A stretch of DNA of 32,068 nt from Thermodesulfovibrionales bacterium (GCA_021129835.1 JAJOKM010000043.1:1-32068), one strand, 5' to 3'; shown: positions 7,946 to 16,119, counted from the stretch's first letter. Program-made: numbers and translations. Notes: generated by a model from the sequence alone, not told the origin.

Positions 7946-9085
7946 CTATGGTCTTGTCATAACGGGTGTCTTCCTCTCTGCTTGTGCGGAGTGCGCAGAT
8001 AGGTCTTTTTTCTGTTCGTTCATTACCTGTGTCTGAAACATTATCCTGAGGTCGTTAGGATTGGAGCTCGCATCAAGGGCGTCTTCTTTTGAGAGGACAT
8101 TATCTTCGACTAATTTAAACAGGTGCTGGTTAATAGTCTGCATCTTGTAGAGCTCCGTTGACGATGCAATTGCCTTATCGATAGCGTCGAGCTTTCCATC
8201 GATAATCAATCTCTTTATTGTTGGAGTATTCATCATTATCTCCATTACAGCCACTCTGCCTAATCCATCTGATCGTTTCACTAATCTTTGCGTTATAACT
8301 GCTATTAATGACATTGCTATTTTTACCCTTATGTAGTTATGCATATCAGGCGGAAAGGAATCGATTATCCTGCTTATCGATTGCTTCGCATAATTTGTAT
8401 GGAGTGTGCTCAAGGCCAGATGTCCGGTATCGGCTGCTGATAGAACTGCGTGTATTGTCTCTGGGTCTCTCATTTCACCAACAAGTATTATGTCGGGGTC
8501 TTGCCTCATTGCCCTCTTAGTAGCTTCCGAAAATGAGCGCGTATCAATGCCTACTTCTCGCTGATTTATAGTGCACTTTTGATCTTCAATGATGTACTCC
8601 ACCGGGTCTTCGATGGTAACTATGTGTTTCTGAACATTTCGATTCAGATAGTCTATTATCGCTGCAAGGGTCGTTGTTTTACCGCTCCCTGTCGGGCCTG
8701 TAATGAGAATTAGCCCCTGTCTGCTGAGTGCTATCTCTTTTAAAACCTCCGGCAACCCGAGGTCATCCATACCCCTGGCTTTTGAAGGAATAATTCTCAT
8801 AACTGCGCCAATAGTGCCTAACTGGTAAAACATATTAACTCTGAATCTTGTCATGTTTTCTGCTACATATGAAAAGTCCAGTTCCAGCTCTTCCTCCAGT
8901 CTTTTTCTCTGAATGCCTGTAAGCATTGAGGATAAGATCTCCTCCATCTCCTTTTTTCTTACAAGAGGATATCCTGTGAGGTGCAGATCACCCTCTATCC
9001 TCATCAAGGGAGATCTCCCAACCTTTAGATGGAGATCTGACCCACCTCTTTCGACTAATGCCCTTAAATATCCTTCTATCTTCAT
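7946..9085 (-). CDS. PilT/PilU-family type IV pilus retraction ATPase, PilU-like
   Basis: This 379-residue secretion-superfamily ATPase has Walker A GPTGSGKTTTLA, an Asp-box region TIEDPVEY, Walker B ILVGEMRDPET and the His-box segment TGHLALSTLHTN. The N-terminal domain begins MKIEGYLRALVERGGSDLHL. The C-terminal part (TIKRLIIDGKLDAIDKAI, then KMQTINQHLFKLV, and SNPNDLRIMFQ) is closer to PilU than to PilT, which has an AIRNLIRE motif here. PilU-type proteins assist PilT in hexameric, ATP-driven pilus depolymerisation at the inner membrane. I start at the ATG at 9085; the upstream in-frame ATG adds 12 residues encoded by the GGTTTACGGTTCA repeat. The 25 residues after the family end are unusual and Lys/Thr-rich. 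Confidence 0.92.
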   Translation of the reverse strand: MKIEGYLRALVERGGSDLHLKVGRSPLMRIEGDLHLTGYPLVRKKEMEEILSSMLTGIQRKRLEEELELDFSYVAENMTRFRVNMFYQLGTIGAVMRIIPSKARGMDDLGLPEVLKEIALSRQGLILITGPTGSGKTTTLAAIIDYLNRNVQKHIVTIEDPVEYIIEDQKCTINQREVGIDTRSFSEATKRAMRQDPDIILVGEMRDPETIHAVLSAADTGHLALSTLHTNYAKQSISRIIDSFPPDMHNYIRVKIAMSLIAVITQRLVKRSDGLGRVAVMEIMMNTPTIKRLIIDGKLDAIDKAIASSTELYKMQTINQHLFKLVEDNVLSKEDALDASSNPNDLRIMFQTQVMNEQKKDLSAHSAQAERKTPVMTRP

Positions 9086-9105
9086 ATCTTTTTCAATAGC
9101 AGTTA

Positions 9106-9163
9106 TCGGTTTACGGTTCACGGTTCACGGTTAAAGAAACTGTAAACTGTAAACTGTAAACTG
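9106..9163. repeat. Compact heptad hairpin between the two pilus ATPase genes
   Basis: Four units of the type CGGTTTA or CGGTTCA are followed directly by AACTGTA-type units of near-complementary sequence, giving opposed arms of about 28 bases. The right arm starts two bases downstream of the pilT stop codon and the left arm runs up to the start of the PilU-like gene. It therefore fills the whole junction and could separate the two translation units. Confidence 0.78.
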
Positions 9164-10225
9164 TCATTTTGCTGATAATTTGAGTTTTAATGTATCAGGA
9201 TTATTGGTCTTGCCAAAGGCATCCTCAACTGTTATTAATTCACTCCTAACAAGCTCTGACAAGGATGTCTCGAAGGTGCACATCCCATATCTTGCACCAG
9301 TTTCTATAGAGCTATATATTTGATGGGTCTTCCCTTCCCTAATAAGGTTTGAAATGGCATTTGTGATTAGCATTACTTCTCTTGCTGCAACTCTGCCATT
9401 GCCGTCCATACGAGGCAACAGTTGCTGGCATATAACCGCCTGAAGTGTGGAAGCCAGTTGAACCCTTATCTGTCGTTGCTGGTGGGAGGGAAAGACATCG
9501 ATTATTCTGTCTATTGTCTGTGGCGCATTCTGGGTATGGAGTGTTGCAAATACCAGGTGTCCGGTCTCTGCTGCCGTGATAGCCAAAGAGATGGTCTCCA
9601 GATCCCTCATCTCACCTACCAGTATTACATCGGGGTCCTGTCTGAGTGCGTGTTTCAGGGCAATACTAAAAGAGACGGTATCTGCGCCAACTTCACGCTG
9701 TCTTATTATGCATTTTTTATGACTATAAACAAATTCTATCGGGTCTTCAATGGTTAATATGTGGTCATGCCGTTCTGAATTTATAATATTTAGCAGAGAT
9801 GCCAGAGTGGTAGTCTTTCCAGACCCCGTAGGCCCTGTGACCAGTACGAGCCCCCTTGGAAGTTTAGTCAGTGAGATTATTGCAGCAGATAGTCTTAAAT
9901 CCTTTGGTGATGGAATTTGACTTGGGATCAATCTCATTGCCGACTCAATGCTGTTCCTCTGGGAAAATACATTGATACGAAATCTTCCAATGCCTGGGAC
10001 GCCGTACGAAAAATCTATCTCGCGGTTTTCTTCAAACCTCGCAATCTGATCCTGATACATTATACTGTAGATCAACGCCTTTGCATCTTCTACTGATAGT
10101 TCAGGAAAATCCGGCAGTGGCAGTATCTGCCCGTTAACCCTGATCATCGGGGGTTTTTTGACAACAATATGTATGTCAGATGCCTTTGCATCTACAGCAG
10201 CATGAAGGATGTTAATTATATCCAT
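9164..10225 (-). CDS. pilT: Type IV pilus retraction ATPase PilT
   Basis: The protein is 353 residues, within the usual PilT size range. It has Walker A GPTGSGKTTTLASLL, the Asp box LTIEDPIEFVY, Walker B VILVGEMRDLETI, and the His box TGHLVFATLHTQNA. The C-terminal AISNLIREGKTHQIYSSIE is close to the AIRNLIRE motif needed for retraction by PilT. It powers pilus disassembly for twitching motility, surface sensing or DNA uptake. The start at 10225 has AGGGGG just upstream and gives MDIINILHAAVDAKASDIHI; a longer frame to 10306 reads through an octamer repeat and is rejected. The PilU-like paralogue follows in the same direction 78 bases away. No other pilus gene is in the window. Confidence 0.95.
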   Translation of the reverse strand: MDIINILHAAVDAKASDIHIVVKKPPMIRVNGQILPLPDFPELSVEDAKALIYSIMYQDQIARFEENREIDFSYGVPGIGRFRINVFSQRNSIESAMRLIPSQIPSPKDLRLSAAIISLTKLPRGLVLVTGPTGSGKTTTLASLLNIINSERHDHILTIEDPIEFVYSHKKCIIRQREVGADTVSFSIALKHALRQDPDVILVGEMRDLETISLAITAAETGHLVFATLHTQNAPQTIDRIIDVFPSHQQRQIRVQLASTLQAVICQQLLPRMDGNGRVAAREVMLITNAISNLIREGKTHQIYSSIETGARYGMCTFETSLSELVRSELITVEDAFGKTNNPDTLKLKLSAK

Positions 10226-10242
10226 ATCGCCCCCTTGGTATG

Positions 10243-10333
10243 AGATGTGAGGACGAGAAGGTGTGAAGATGAGAAGGTGTGAAGGTGTGAATTCACAACT
10301 TCTCATCTTCTCGTCTTCTCATCTTCACAACTG
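10243..10333. repeat. Octad-unit cruciform centred on GAATTC, between pilT and secA
   Basis: Two arms diverge from a central GAATTC (10289-10294). Read outward, each arm consists of 8-base units such as ACACCTTC, TCATCTTC and ACAACTTC, so the arms are near-complementary over more than 40 bases. This is the same architecture as the 7-base arrays but with period 8. It occupies the shared upstream region of the divergent pilT and secA genes and is purine-rich on one strand per arm. Confidence 0.82.
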
Positions 10334-10403
10334 TACTCATATTACCCATGTGCCCTTTGATTACCTGCTTGCATAATGCACCAAAAGTGATTTATTATAA
10401 AGT

Positions 10404-13082
10404 ATGCTCAGTTTTTTAAGCAAGATATTCGGCACAAAAAACGAAAGGGAATTAAAAAGATTATTAGAGATAGTAGATGGTATAAACAAGCTTGAATCAC
10501 AGGTCGCATCCCTTAGCACCGAGCAACTCGCCGCAAAGACAGAAGAATTTAAGAACAGACTAAGCTCAGGCAAAACAATTGATTCTATTTTAAAGGAATC
10601 CTTTGCCGTTGTGAGAGAGACATCAAGGCGTCTCTTAAACATGCGACACTTCGATGTTCAGTTAATTGGCGGCATTGTGCTTCATGAAGGCAAGATAGCC
10701 GAGATGAAGACAGGCGAAGGTAAAACCCTTGTTGCCACCCTGCCTATTTATTTAAACGCCCTTGAGGGCAGAGGGGTACACCTGGTAACAGTAAATGATT
10801 ACCTCGCAAAAAGGGATATCCTCTGGATGGGACCTATATATCACTTTCTGGGACTTTCTGTAGGCTTAATACAGCATGGCAACTCATTTATTTTTGATCC
10901 CGCCTATGTTTCTGATGATAAAAGATTTAATCATTTGAAGCCATGCACCCGGAGCGAGGCATATCTGGCAGATGTAACATATGCTACCAATAATGAACTT
11001 GGCTTTGACTATCTTAGAGATGGAATGAAATATGATCTGTCTGATTATTGCCTCAGGGAGTTAAATTATGCGATTGTGGATGAAGTCGACTGCATCCTTA
11101 TAGATGAGGCGAGGACACCACTCATAATATCAGGACCGGCAGAAGAGTCGACCGATAAATATTACAAGATAGACAGAATAATCCCAAACCTAAAAGCGGA
11201 TGAGGATTTCAAGATAGATGAAAAACTCAAAACCGTCATTCTTACAGAATCTGGTAGCTCTAAGGCAGAAAAGCTCCTCGATGTCAGCAATCTGTATGAT
11301 CCAGGCAATATAGGGCTTGTGCATCATGTACTCCAAGCAACAAAAGCTCATCACCTGTTTGCAAAAGATGTGGATTATGTGGTGAAGGACGGAGAGGTGC
11401 TAATTGTAGATGAGTTTACAGGAAGGCTTATGCAAGGAAGGAGATGGAGCGATGGCCTGCATCAAGCTGTCGAGGCCAAAGAAGGAGTTAAAATAGCAAG
11501 TGAAAATCAGACTCTTGCTACCATTACCTTTCAGAACTATTTCAGGATGTACAACAAGCTCGCAGGTATGACAGGTACTGCGGATACCGAGGCGGCAGAA
11601 TTTGCGCAGATATATAATCTTGATGTTATTGCTGTGCCTACAAATAAACCAATGCTGAGAACAGAAAATCCTGATAGGATATATAAAAATCATAATGCAA
11701 AGTTCGGCGCCTTGATAAATGAAATTAAAGATCGCCATGAGAAAGGGCAACCTATTCTTATAGGAACTACATCAATCGAGAAATCAGAGGTAGTGAGTCA
11801 CTTATTAAAAAAGAATAAGATAAACCATTCAGTCTTGAATGCCAAACATCATGAAAAAGAGGCCGATATTATTGCCCAAGCCGGAAGGTTAGCTGCAGTA
11901 ACAGTTGCTACAAACATGGCGGGCAGAGGTACAGATATTGTTCTGGGCGGTAATCCAGAAAGGCTCAAGATGGAATTCTTGAAAGACAAAAAAAGGTATT
12001 CAGAGGAAGACCTTGAGTCAGCATATAAGAAGGCAAAAGAGATATGCGACAGAGAAAGAGAGCAGGTTTTGGCCGCCGGAGGGCTGCACATAATCGGCAC
12101 CGAACGTCACGAGTCACGGAGAATAGACAATCAGCTTCGAGGCAGGGCAGGTAGGCAGGGTGATCCGGGGTCGTCAACCTTTTATCTCTCTTTGGAAGAT
12201 GACCTTATGAGAATCTTCGGTTCTGACAAGATAAACAGCTTGATGAACATGCTGCAGATAGATGAAGAGACGCCCATCGAGAATAAAATGGTCACAAAGG
12301 CTATAGGAAATGCGCAAAAAAAGGTCGAGGCGCACCACTTTGATATGAGAAAGCATCTACTGGATTATGACGATGTAATGGACAACCAGCGGAAGGAGAT
12401 ATACTCATTCAGACGAGATATATTGCAAGGTAAATCTTTACAGGACAAGATACTGGAAATGATAGATGGCGAAGTGGATGAAATTCTCTCTGTTTATTGT
12501 CCGGAAGATGCAGATATCGATGAATTGGACTTAGATGGCCTTGTTGACGCTATATATGGGTTGTTTTCGATTAGATTGCAGATAGATGATTTTGAAGCCA
12601 TTGATGACATAAGGGAATTGATTATATCAAATGTAAAAGAGGTATATAAGAATAAGGAAAAGGAAGCGGATCCTAAGTTTATGCGCTATATCGAAAAGAT
12701 GATATTCCTACAGGTGATCGATACCCGCTGGAAAGATCATCTCCTCAGTATAGACCATCTAAAGGAGGGTATAGGGCTGAGAGGGTACGCCCAGAGAAAT
12801 CCCCTTGTCGAGTATAGAAAAGAGGCCTTTGGTCTTTTTGCAGACATGTCTCGAAGGATTACCACTGAGGTCCTAACAAGGCTGTTCAAGATCCAGATAA
12901 GACGTGAAGATGAAAATGCTATAAAGATGGAATCTCATCAGAATCTTGTTTATTCTAAGAAAGCAGAAAGCAGCGAGGATTCAAAGCAGCAACCTATACA
13001 GAAAGGGAAAAAGATCGGAAGAAATGACCCCTGCCCTTGTGGAAGTGGTAAGAAGCATAAGAAGTGTTGCGAAACAAGATAG
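10404..13082 (+). CDS. secA: Preprotein translocase ATPase SecA
   Basis: This 892-residue motor drives secretory proteins through SecYEG. Walker A TGEGKT (residues 103-108), TVNDYLAKRD, Walker B with VDEVDCILIDEARTPLIISG, the preprotein cross-linking region, NMAGRGTDIVLGG and GTERHESRRIDNQLRGRAGR are all present. They are followed by the helical scaffold and wing domains. The C terminus carries the zinc-binding SEC-C motif GRNDPCPCGSGKKHKKCC, which binds SecB or ribosomes. The length is normal and no lesions are seen. The stop codon is TAG, which shows that TAG terminates translation in this genome. The ATG has no clear Shine-Dalgarno sequence. A homologue-like start MLSFLSKIFGTKNERELKRL supports the position. 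Confidence 0.98.
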   Translation: MLSFLSKIFGTKNERELKRLLEIVDGINKLESQVASLSTEQLAAKTEEFKNRLSSGKTIDSILKESFAVVRETSRRLLNMRHFDVQLIGGIVLHEGKIAEMKTGEGKTLVATLPIYLNALEGRGVHLVTVNDYLAKRDILWMGPIYHFLGLSVGLIQHGNSFIFDPAYVSDDKRFNHLKPCTRSEAYLADVTYATNNELGFDYLRDGMKYDLSDYCLRELNYAIVDEVDCILIDEARTPLIISGPAEESTDKYYKIDRIIPNLKADEDFKIDEKLKTVILTESGSSKAEKLLDVSNLYDPGNIGLVHHVLQATKAHHLFAKDVDYVVKDGEVLIVDEFTGRLMQGRRWSDGLHQAVEAKEGVKIASENQTLATITFQNYFRMYNKLAGMTGTADTEAAEFAQIYNLDVIAVPTNKPMLRTENPDRIYKNHNAKFGALINEIKDRHEKGQPILIGTTSIEKSEVVSHLLKKNKINHSVLNAKHHEKEADIIAQAGRLAAVTVATNMAGRGTDIVLGGNPERLKMEFLKDKKRYSEEDLESAYKKAKEICDREREQVLAAGGLHIIGTERHESRRIDNQLRGRAGRQGDPGSSTFYLSLEDDLMRIFGSDKINSLMNMLQIDEETPIENKMVTKAIGNAQKKVEAHHFDMRKHLLDYDDVMDNQRKEIYSFRRDILQGKSLQDKILEMIDGEVDEILSVYCPEDADIDELDLDGLVDAIYGLFSIRLQIDDFEAIDDIRELIISNVKEVYKNKEKEADPKFMRYIEKMIFLQVIDTRWKDHLLSIDHLKEGIGLRGYAQRNPLVEYRKEAFGLFADMSRRITTEVLTRLFKIQIRREDENAIKMESHQNLVYSKKAESSEDSKQQPIQKGKKIGRNDPCPCGSGKKHKKCCETR

Positions 13083-13297
13083 CCTGACTATGCTTTATCG
13101 TAATAGTTCACCTGTATTTTTCCCCCTCTTTGGCAAAAAGGACTTGCTATGTCTAATTCCCCTCTTGAGAGGGGTGGACGCGGAGCGGACGGGGTGTGTA
13201 ACAGTGGTGAGAAATACACACCCCTAAATCCCCTCTTGATAAGCTCATCATGTTTCGCATTTTTGACTTAACACAGGGAGGGCATAACAGGCCGAAA

Positions 13298-13519
13298 TAA
13301 ATATTTAAAGGATACTGTCATTCCCGCTCAAAGGACTGCGGGGTAGGCAATTTAAATATCAAATATCAAAATGCAAAATGTTTTCAAGAAAATAATAATG
13401 ATGTTTTTTAAAAACTTTTTACGACTTCATCAATTTTGATATTTAAATTTTGATTTTTGATATTATTTAAGGTGCGGGACCGTGGAAATGACAATCAGAG
13501 ACTTTTACAAGAGAAGCTC
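13298..13519. repeat. GTCATTCCCGC repeat, split by an insertion
   Basis: The left part (13298-13341: AAAGGATACTGTCATTCCCG onward) and right part (13472-13519: GTGCGGGACCGTGGAAATGA onward) together correspond to the reverse complement of 262-360. The uninterrupted copy shows where foreign sequence entered: about 130 bases at 13342-13471. The right part supplies the GTG/ATG start codons of the L,D-transpeptidase frame. Confidence 0.6.
13345..13471. repeat. Heptad hairpin inserted in the GTCATTCCCGC repeat
   Basis: Left-arm units such as ATCAAAT, ATCAAAA and TGCAAAA (13357-13378) face right-arm units TTTTGAT, ATTTAAA and TTTTGAT (13434-13461), with period 7. The middle contains TTTTTACGACTTCATCAATT, which is shared in inverted orientation with the element at 15197-15320. 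It is the most A+T-rich member of the heptad family in the window. Confidence 0.62.
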
Positions 13520-14507
13520 TTATCATGAAAAGTTATTAATATCAGTTATTTACAAAATACCCTCCTGTGTCAAGTGTGCGCTAAGGTCAGCCCCTGGCGG
13601 GAGAGGGTTAGGGGGAGGGGGAGTTAAACTATTACTTGTAACCTTATTCTTGATATTTTTAATCTCAGCGTCTTCGTCAGTTTATGCCGGGGCATTCTCT
13701 TTTTGTGAGGACAATACAGTAATTGGATTTGCCAGAACCTATAAAAACATCGACGATAGATCTTTGATCGAGATAGCGAGAGAGTTTGGAATTGGTTACA
13801 ATGAGATAGTCGATGCAAATCCAGATCTTTGTTCCTTCGTACCAGGAAAGGGCGTATCTGTCAAGATACCTACATTATGGATATTGCCTGATGTATATTT
13901 AGCGGAAGGTATTGTTATAAACCTTTCCGAAAAGAGGCTTTATCTCTTTTTTGAACAAGGTGGTGTATGGATGGTAAGGACATTTCCTGTTGCAGTAGGC
14001 CGTAAAGGATGGGAAACACCGCTTGGAGACTTCAGGATAATAGAGATACTGGTGGGTCCACCCTGGCATGTGCCTAAATCTATCAGGAAAATAAGACCTT
14101 GGTTGCCGGCGGTAGTGCCGCCAGGGCCGGATAACCCCCTCAGCTCACATGCATTAAGGCTTTGTCTGTGGGTTTATTCAATACATGGAACAAACAGGCC
14201 GTGGAGTATCGGCAGGAGCGTTACTGCTGGATGCGTGAGATTATATCCCGAGGATATCCCGGTGCTCTTTCGACAGGTATCGATCGACACCAGCGTAATA
14301 ATTGTTAGACAACCTATAAAAGTAGGGACAAGAAATGAGAGGGTATATATAGAAGTGCACAGGGATCCATGGAAAAAAGATATAGATTTTTTCAGCAAGG
14401 CAGTAGAGTTGCTGAAAGAGAGGAATCTGCTTGAAAATATAGATACGAAAAAACTCTATAATGCCGTTAAAAGAAAAAGCGGGGTTCCTGTTGTGATCTC
14501 AAAGTGA
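13482..14507 (+). CDS. L,D-transpeptidase (YkuD/ErfK-YbiS type) with LysM-like region
   Basis: The YkuD catalytic domain (about residues 140-278) has His235 in IHGT and catalytic Cys251 in VTAGCVRLYPEDIP, the layout of the ErfK/YbiS enzymes. Those enzymes form 3-3 crosslinks or attach Braun lipoprotein to peptidoglycan. A LysM-like segment precedes it (residues about 93-130, SLIEIAREFGIGYNEIVDAN). A signal peptide spans about residues 49-69 (VKLLLVTLFLIFLISA, then SVYA). The 48 residues before it are encoded by two repeats, and no ATG, GTG or TTG lies between 13488 and a TTG at 13650 inside the signal peptide. The true start is therefore unresolved; I give the longest frame (GTG 13482). The facing lipoprotein gene, ending in Lys, is a plausible substrate. 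Confidence 0.87.
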   Translation: MEMTIRDFYKRSSYHEKLLISVIYKIPSCVKCALRSAPGGRGLGGGGVKLLLVTLFLIFLISASSSVYAGAFSFCEDNTVIGFARTYKNIDDRSLIEIAREFGIGYNEIVDANPDLCSFVPGKGVSVKIPTLWILPDVYLAEGIVINLSEKRLYLFFEQGGVWMVRTFPVAVGRKGWETPLGDFRIIEILVGPPWHVPKSIRKIRPWLPAVVPPGPDNPLSSHALRLCLWVYSIHGTNRPWSIGRSVTAGCVRLYPEDIPVLFRQVSIDTSVIIVRQPIKVGTRNERVYIEVHRDPWKKDIDFFSKAVELLKERNLLENIDTKKLYNAVKRKSGVPVVISK

Positions 14508-14508
14508 G

Positions 14509-14548
14509 ACATCCCGCAAAATCTTTATATAAAAACTTTGCGGGATGT
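14509..14548. terminator. Hairpin between convergent genes
   Basis: ACATCCCGCAAA (14509-14520) and TTTGCGGGATGT (14537-14548) form a perfect 12-bp stem with a 16-base A+T-rich loop. It lies one base after the transpeptidase stop and 13 bases from the lipoprotein stop, so it could serve both directions. There is no clear U-tract on either side, so intrinsic termination is not certain. Confidence 0.5.
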
Positions 14549-14561
14549 AAAACAGTCTAAA

Positions 14562-14912
14562 CTATTTTATCAACATCAATTCAAATGCCTTCCTGGCTTT
14601 TTCAAAGGCGGCTGCGGCCTTCTTTGCAGCAATCTCTGCGCTCTCTGCAGCAGCTCCTGCCTCCCCTTCAGCCTCTCTTGCGACGTTCATCGCCTCCTGA
14701 GCCATATTCAGGGCATTCCGTGCCTCTTCTCTGGCTGCCACTACCTCGGCTGAGAGTCCATCAACCTTACCTTCGAGATCGGTTATCTGGATTTCGAGGG
14801 CCGCAATCTTGGCTTCCAACGGCTCTGTCTGCTCCAATACAAACGTTTGTGTAGCGCATCCAAAGGAAAAAAGAAACGGGACCATCATTGCTACTAGCAA
14901 TACCTTCTTCAT
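14562..14912 (-). CDS. Braun/OprI-type alanine-zipper lipoprotein ending in lysine
   Basis: The 116-residue product starts MKKVLLVAMMVPFLFSFGCA, a lipoprotein signal with probable lipidated Cys19; the lipobox SFGC is imperfect. The mature part is a continuous coiled coil. Residues about 32-57 have a Leu/Ile heptad pattern, then a strongly Ala/Glu-rich stretch like Pseudomonas OprI follows. The last residue is Lys116, as in Escherichia coli Lpp, where the C-terminal lysine is joined to peptidoglycan by L,D-transpeptidases. The stop is TAG. A strong GGAGGTG lies eight bases before the ATG, fitting an abundant protein. The convergent neighbour is an L,D-transpeptidase. Lpp-like tethering is inferred from these features. 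Confidence 0.82.
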   Translation of the reverse strand: MKKVLLVAMMVPFLFSFGCATQTFVLEQTEPLEAKIAALEIQITDLEGKVDGLSAEVVAAREEARNALNMAQEAMNVAREAEGEAGAAAESAEIAAKKAAAAFEKARKAFELMLIK

Positions 14913-15196
14913 CGGTTTTCACCTCCTCATCTTTAAAAAATAGAGCTGCCAAGCAGTCTCTTCTTCAAAAAAACAAGTGTTAACATATTGATTATTCATA
15001 TCTTTATTTAGTTTCATAAGAATTTAGATTTACAAGGAATAATACAATTAAACAAATAAAAATTCAAGTGCTCAGATGTTGAAACAAGTTCAGCACATAA
15101 CCTCCAGGGGCAATATGCAGACTTTTGTAAGGGGCCTTCATTTAAGCTATATCGAGAAATTAGATTGCCATATCTAAAAAGAAATGTTACCATAAT
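14913..15196. other. Gene-free interval upstream of the lipoprotein gene
   Basis: This interval should hold the lipoprotein promoter, but I see no convincing -35/-10 pair. A minus-strand frame around 15020-15170 has no start of its own and no family I recognise. It may be a remnant or chance. Nothing else is supported here. Confidence 0.4.
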
Positions 15197-15320
15197 TGAT
15201 GAAGTCGTAAAAAGTCTTAAAAAGCATTTTTCCGTCATTCCGACTTGCTCGGAATCGTTCCCTGTCTTTAAGAAGGATTCCCGACAAGCGGGAATGACGA
15301 CTTTTTGCGAGTTTATCATA
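15197..15320. mobile_element. 124-bp inverted-repeat element (TGATGAAGTCGTAAAAAGTC ends)
   Basis: The left end TGATGAAGTCGTAAAAAGTC is complementary at 16 of 20 positions to the right end GACTTTTTGCGAGTTTATCA. Inside lie CGTCATTCCGA and GCGGGAATGACG palindrome halves. The left-end motif recurs inverted within 13412-13434. It ends about 50 bases before surE. Such short elements with GTCATTCC cores are widespread in Gram-negative genomes; mobility is inferred. Confidence 0.55.
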
Positions 15321-15372
15321 ATTTACAATGGGTTTTTAGGAGAAACCGCACAGAAGGGTTTAGAGAGGTTAA

Positions 15373-16119
15373 ATGACACCGCTTATTCTTGTTACAAATG
15401 ATGATGGAGTTCACTCACCTGGGATAATTGCCCTTTTTGAAGATATGAAAAAGGTTGGGAACGCTTATATTGTTGCGCCGGACAGAGAGAGAAGTGCAGT
15501 GAGCCATGCCCTCACATTACATAGACCGCTAAAGGCAGATGAATTGCGTGAAAATGTCTTCAGTGTAAATGGTACCCCAACAGATTGTGTCGTCCTCGCC
15601 ATACATAGAATACTATCTAAAAAACCCGATATTGTCGTATCAGGAATAAATATGGGCGCAAATCTTGGTGATGATATTACCTATTCTGGCACTGTTTCGG
15701 CAGCAATAGAGGGGACCATCCTAAATGTTCCATCCTTTGCCATCTCATTGGCAGGAGACAAGCCATTTCATTATGAAACTGCGGCTGCATTTGCCACTGA
15801 GATTGCAAAATACATACTGAGCAGATCTCTACCATATGATACCTTGCTTAATGTAAATGTCCCTGATATGGCCAAAAACGAAATAAAAGGCATAAAGATT
15901 ACAAAACAGGGCAAAAGGATATACGACAACGCCATACGAGATATTTATTCCCCAAGAGGAGATAAGTATTACTGGATAGGCGGAGGAGAGCTATACTGGG
16001 AACGCGGAGAAGATATGGACAGTCATGCTGTGCAGAATAGTTATGTCTCTGTAACACCTATCCACCTCGATATGACAAACTACGAGGCACTGAGTGATCT
16101 AATCAAACATCCTATATAA
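15373..16119 (+). CDS. surE: 5'/3'-nucleotidase SurE
   Basis: The 248-residue protein has the SurE metal-site motif LVTNDDGVHSPG at the N terminus (Asp10, Asp11) and then FSVNGTPTDCV. The core motif VSGINMGANLGDDITYSGTV is followed by SAAIEG. SurE hydrolyses nucleoside monophosphates and short polyphosphates in stress or stationary phase. The ATG is preceded by AGAGG seven bases upstream and gives the expected N terminus. The neighbourhood, with pcm two genes downstream, is the conserved surE-pcm association; here a COG2509 flavoprotein gene stands between them. Confidence 0.96.
   Translation: MTPLILVTNDDGVHSPGIIALFEDMKKVGNAYIVAPDRERSAVSHALTLHRPLKADELRENVFSVNGTPTDCVVLAIHRILSKKPDIVVSGINMGANLGDDITYSGTVSAAIEGTILNVPSFAISLAGDKPFHYETAAAFATEIAKYILSRSLPYDTLLNVNVPDMAKNEIKGIKITKQGKRIYDNAIRDIYSPRGDKYYWIGGGELYWERGEDMDSHAVQNSYVSVTPIHLDMTNYEALSDLIKHPI

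Larger units (their letters stand above)
13100..13635. mobile_element. Composite repeat region with GTAATAGTTCACC-family ends
   Basis: GTAATAGTTCACC at 13100-13112 matches the left ends of the elements at 3110 and 6278. AACTATTAC (13627-13635), preceded by GGGAGAGGGTTAGGGGGAGG, matches a right end. Between them are CCCCTC/GAGGGG hairpins, a split GTCATTCCCGC repeat and a heptad hairpin. This may be one element enlarged by nested insertions or two partial elements; the sequence does not decide. No gene is seen in 13083-13481. Confidence 0.4.

Noticed and set aside
9086..9121. N-terminal extension of the PilU-like ATPase
   Set aside because: The 12 extra codons read back into the heptad repeat and are not part of the family.
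9164..10306. Longer PilT frame starting at 10306
   Set aside because: The extra 27 residues are encoded by the octamer repeat; ATG 10225 has AGGGGG upstream and gives the normal PilT N terminus and length.
14585..14854. Plus-strand gene opposite the lipoprotein
   Set aside because: It is the complement of an alanine-rich coiled-coil coding sequence, giving a Leu/Arg/Ser-rich frame without domains or a ribosome binding site.
15014..15319. Minus-strand hypothetical gene before surE
   Set aside because: It starts inside a dispersed inverted-repeat element and resembles no family I recognise; kept only as gene-free interval.
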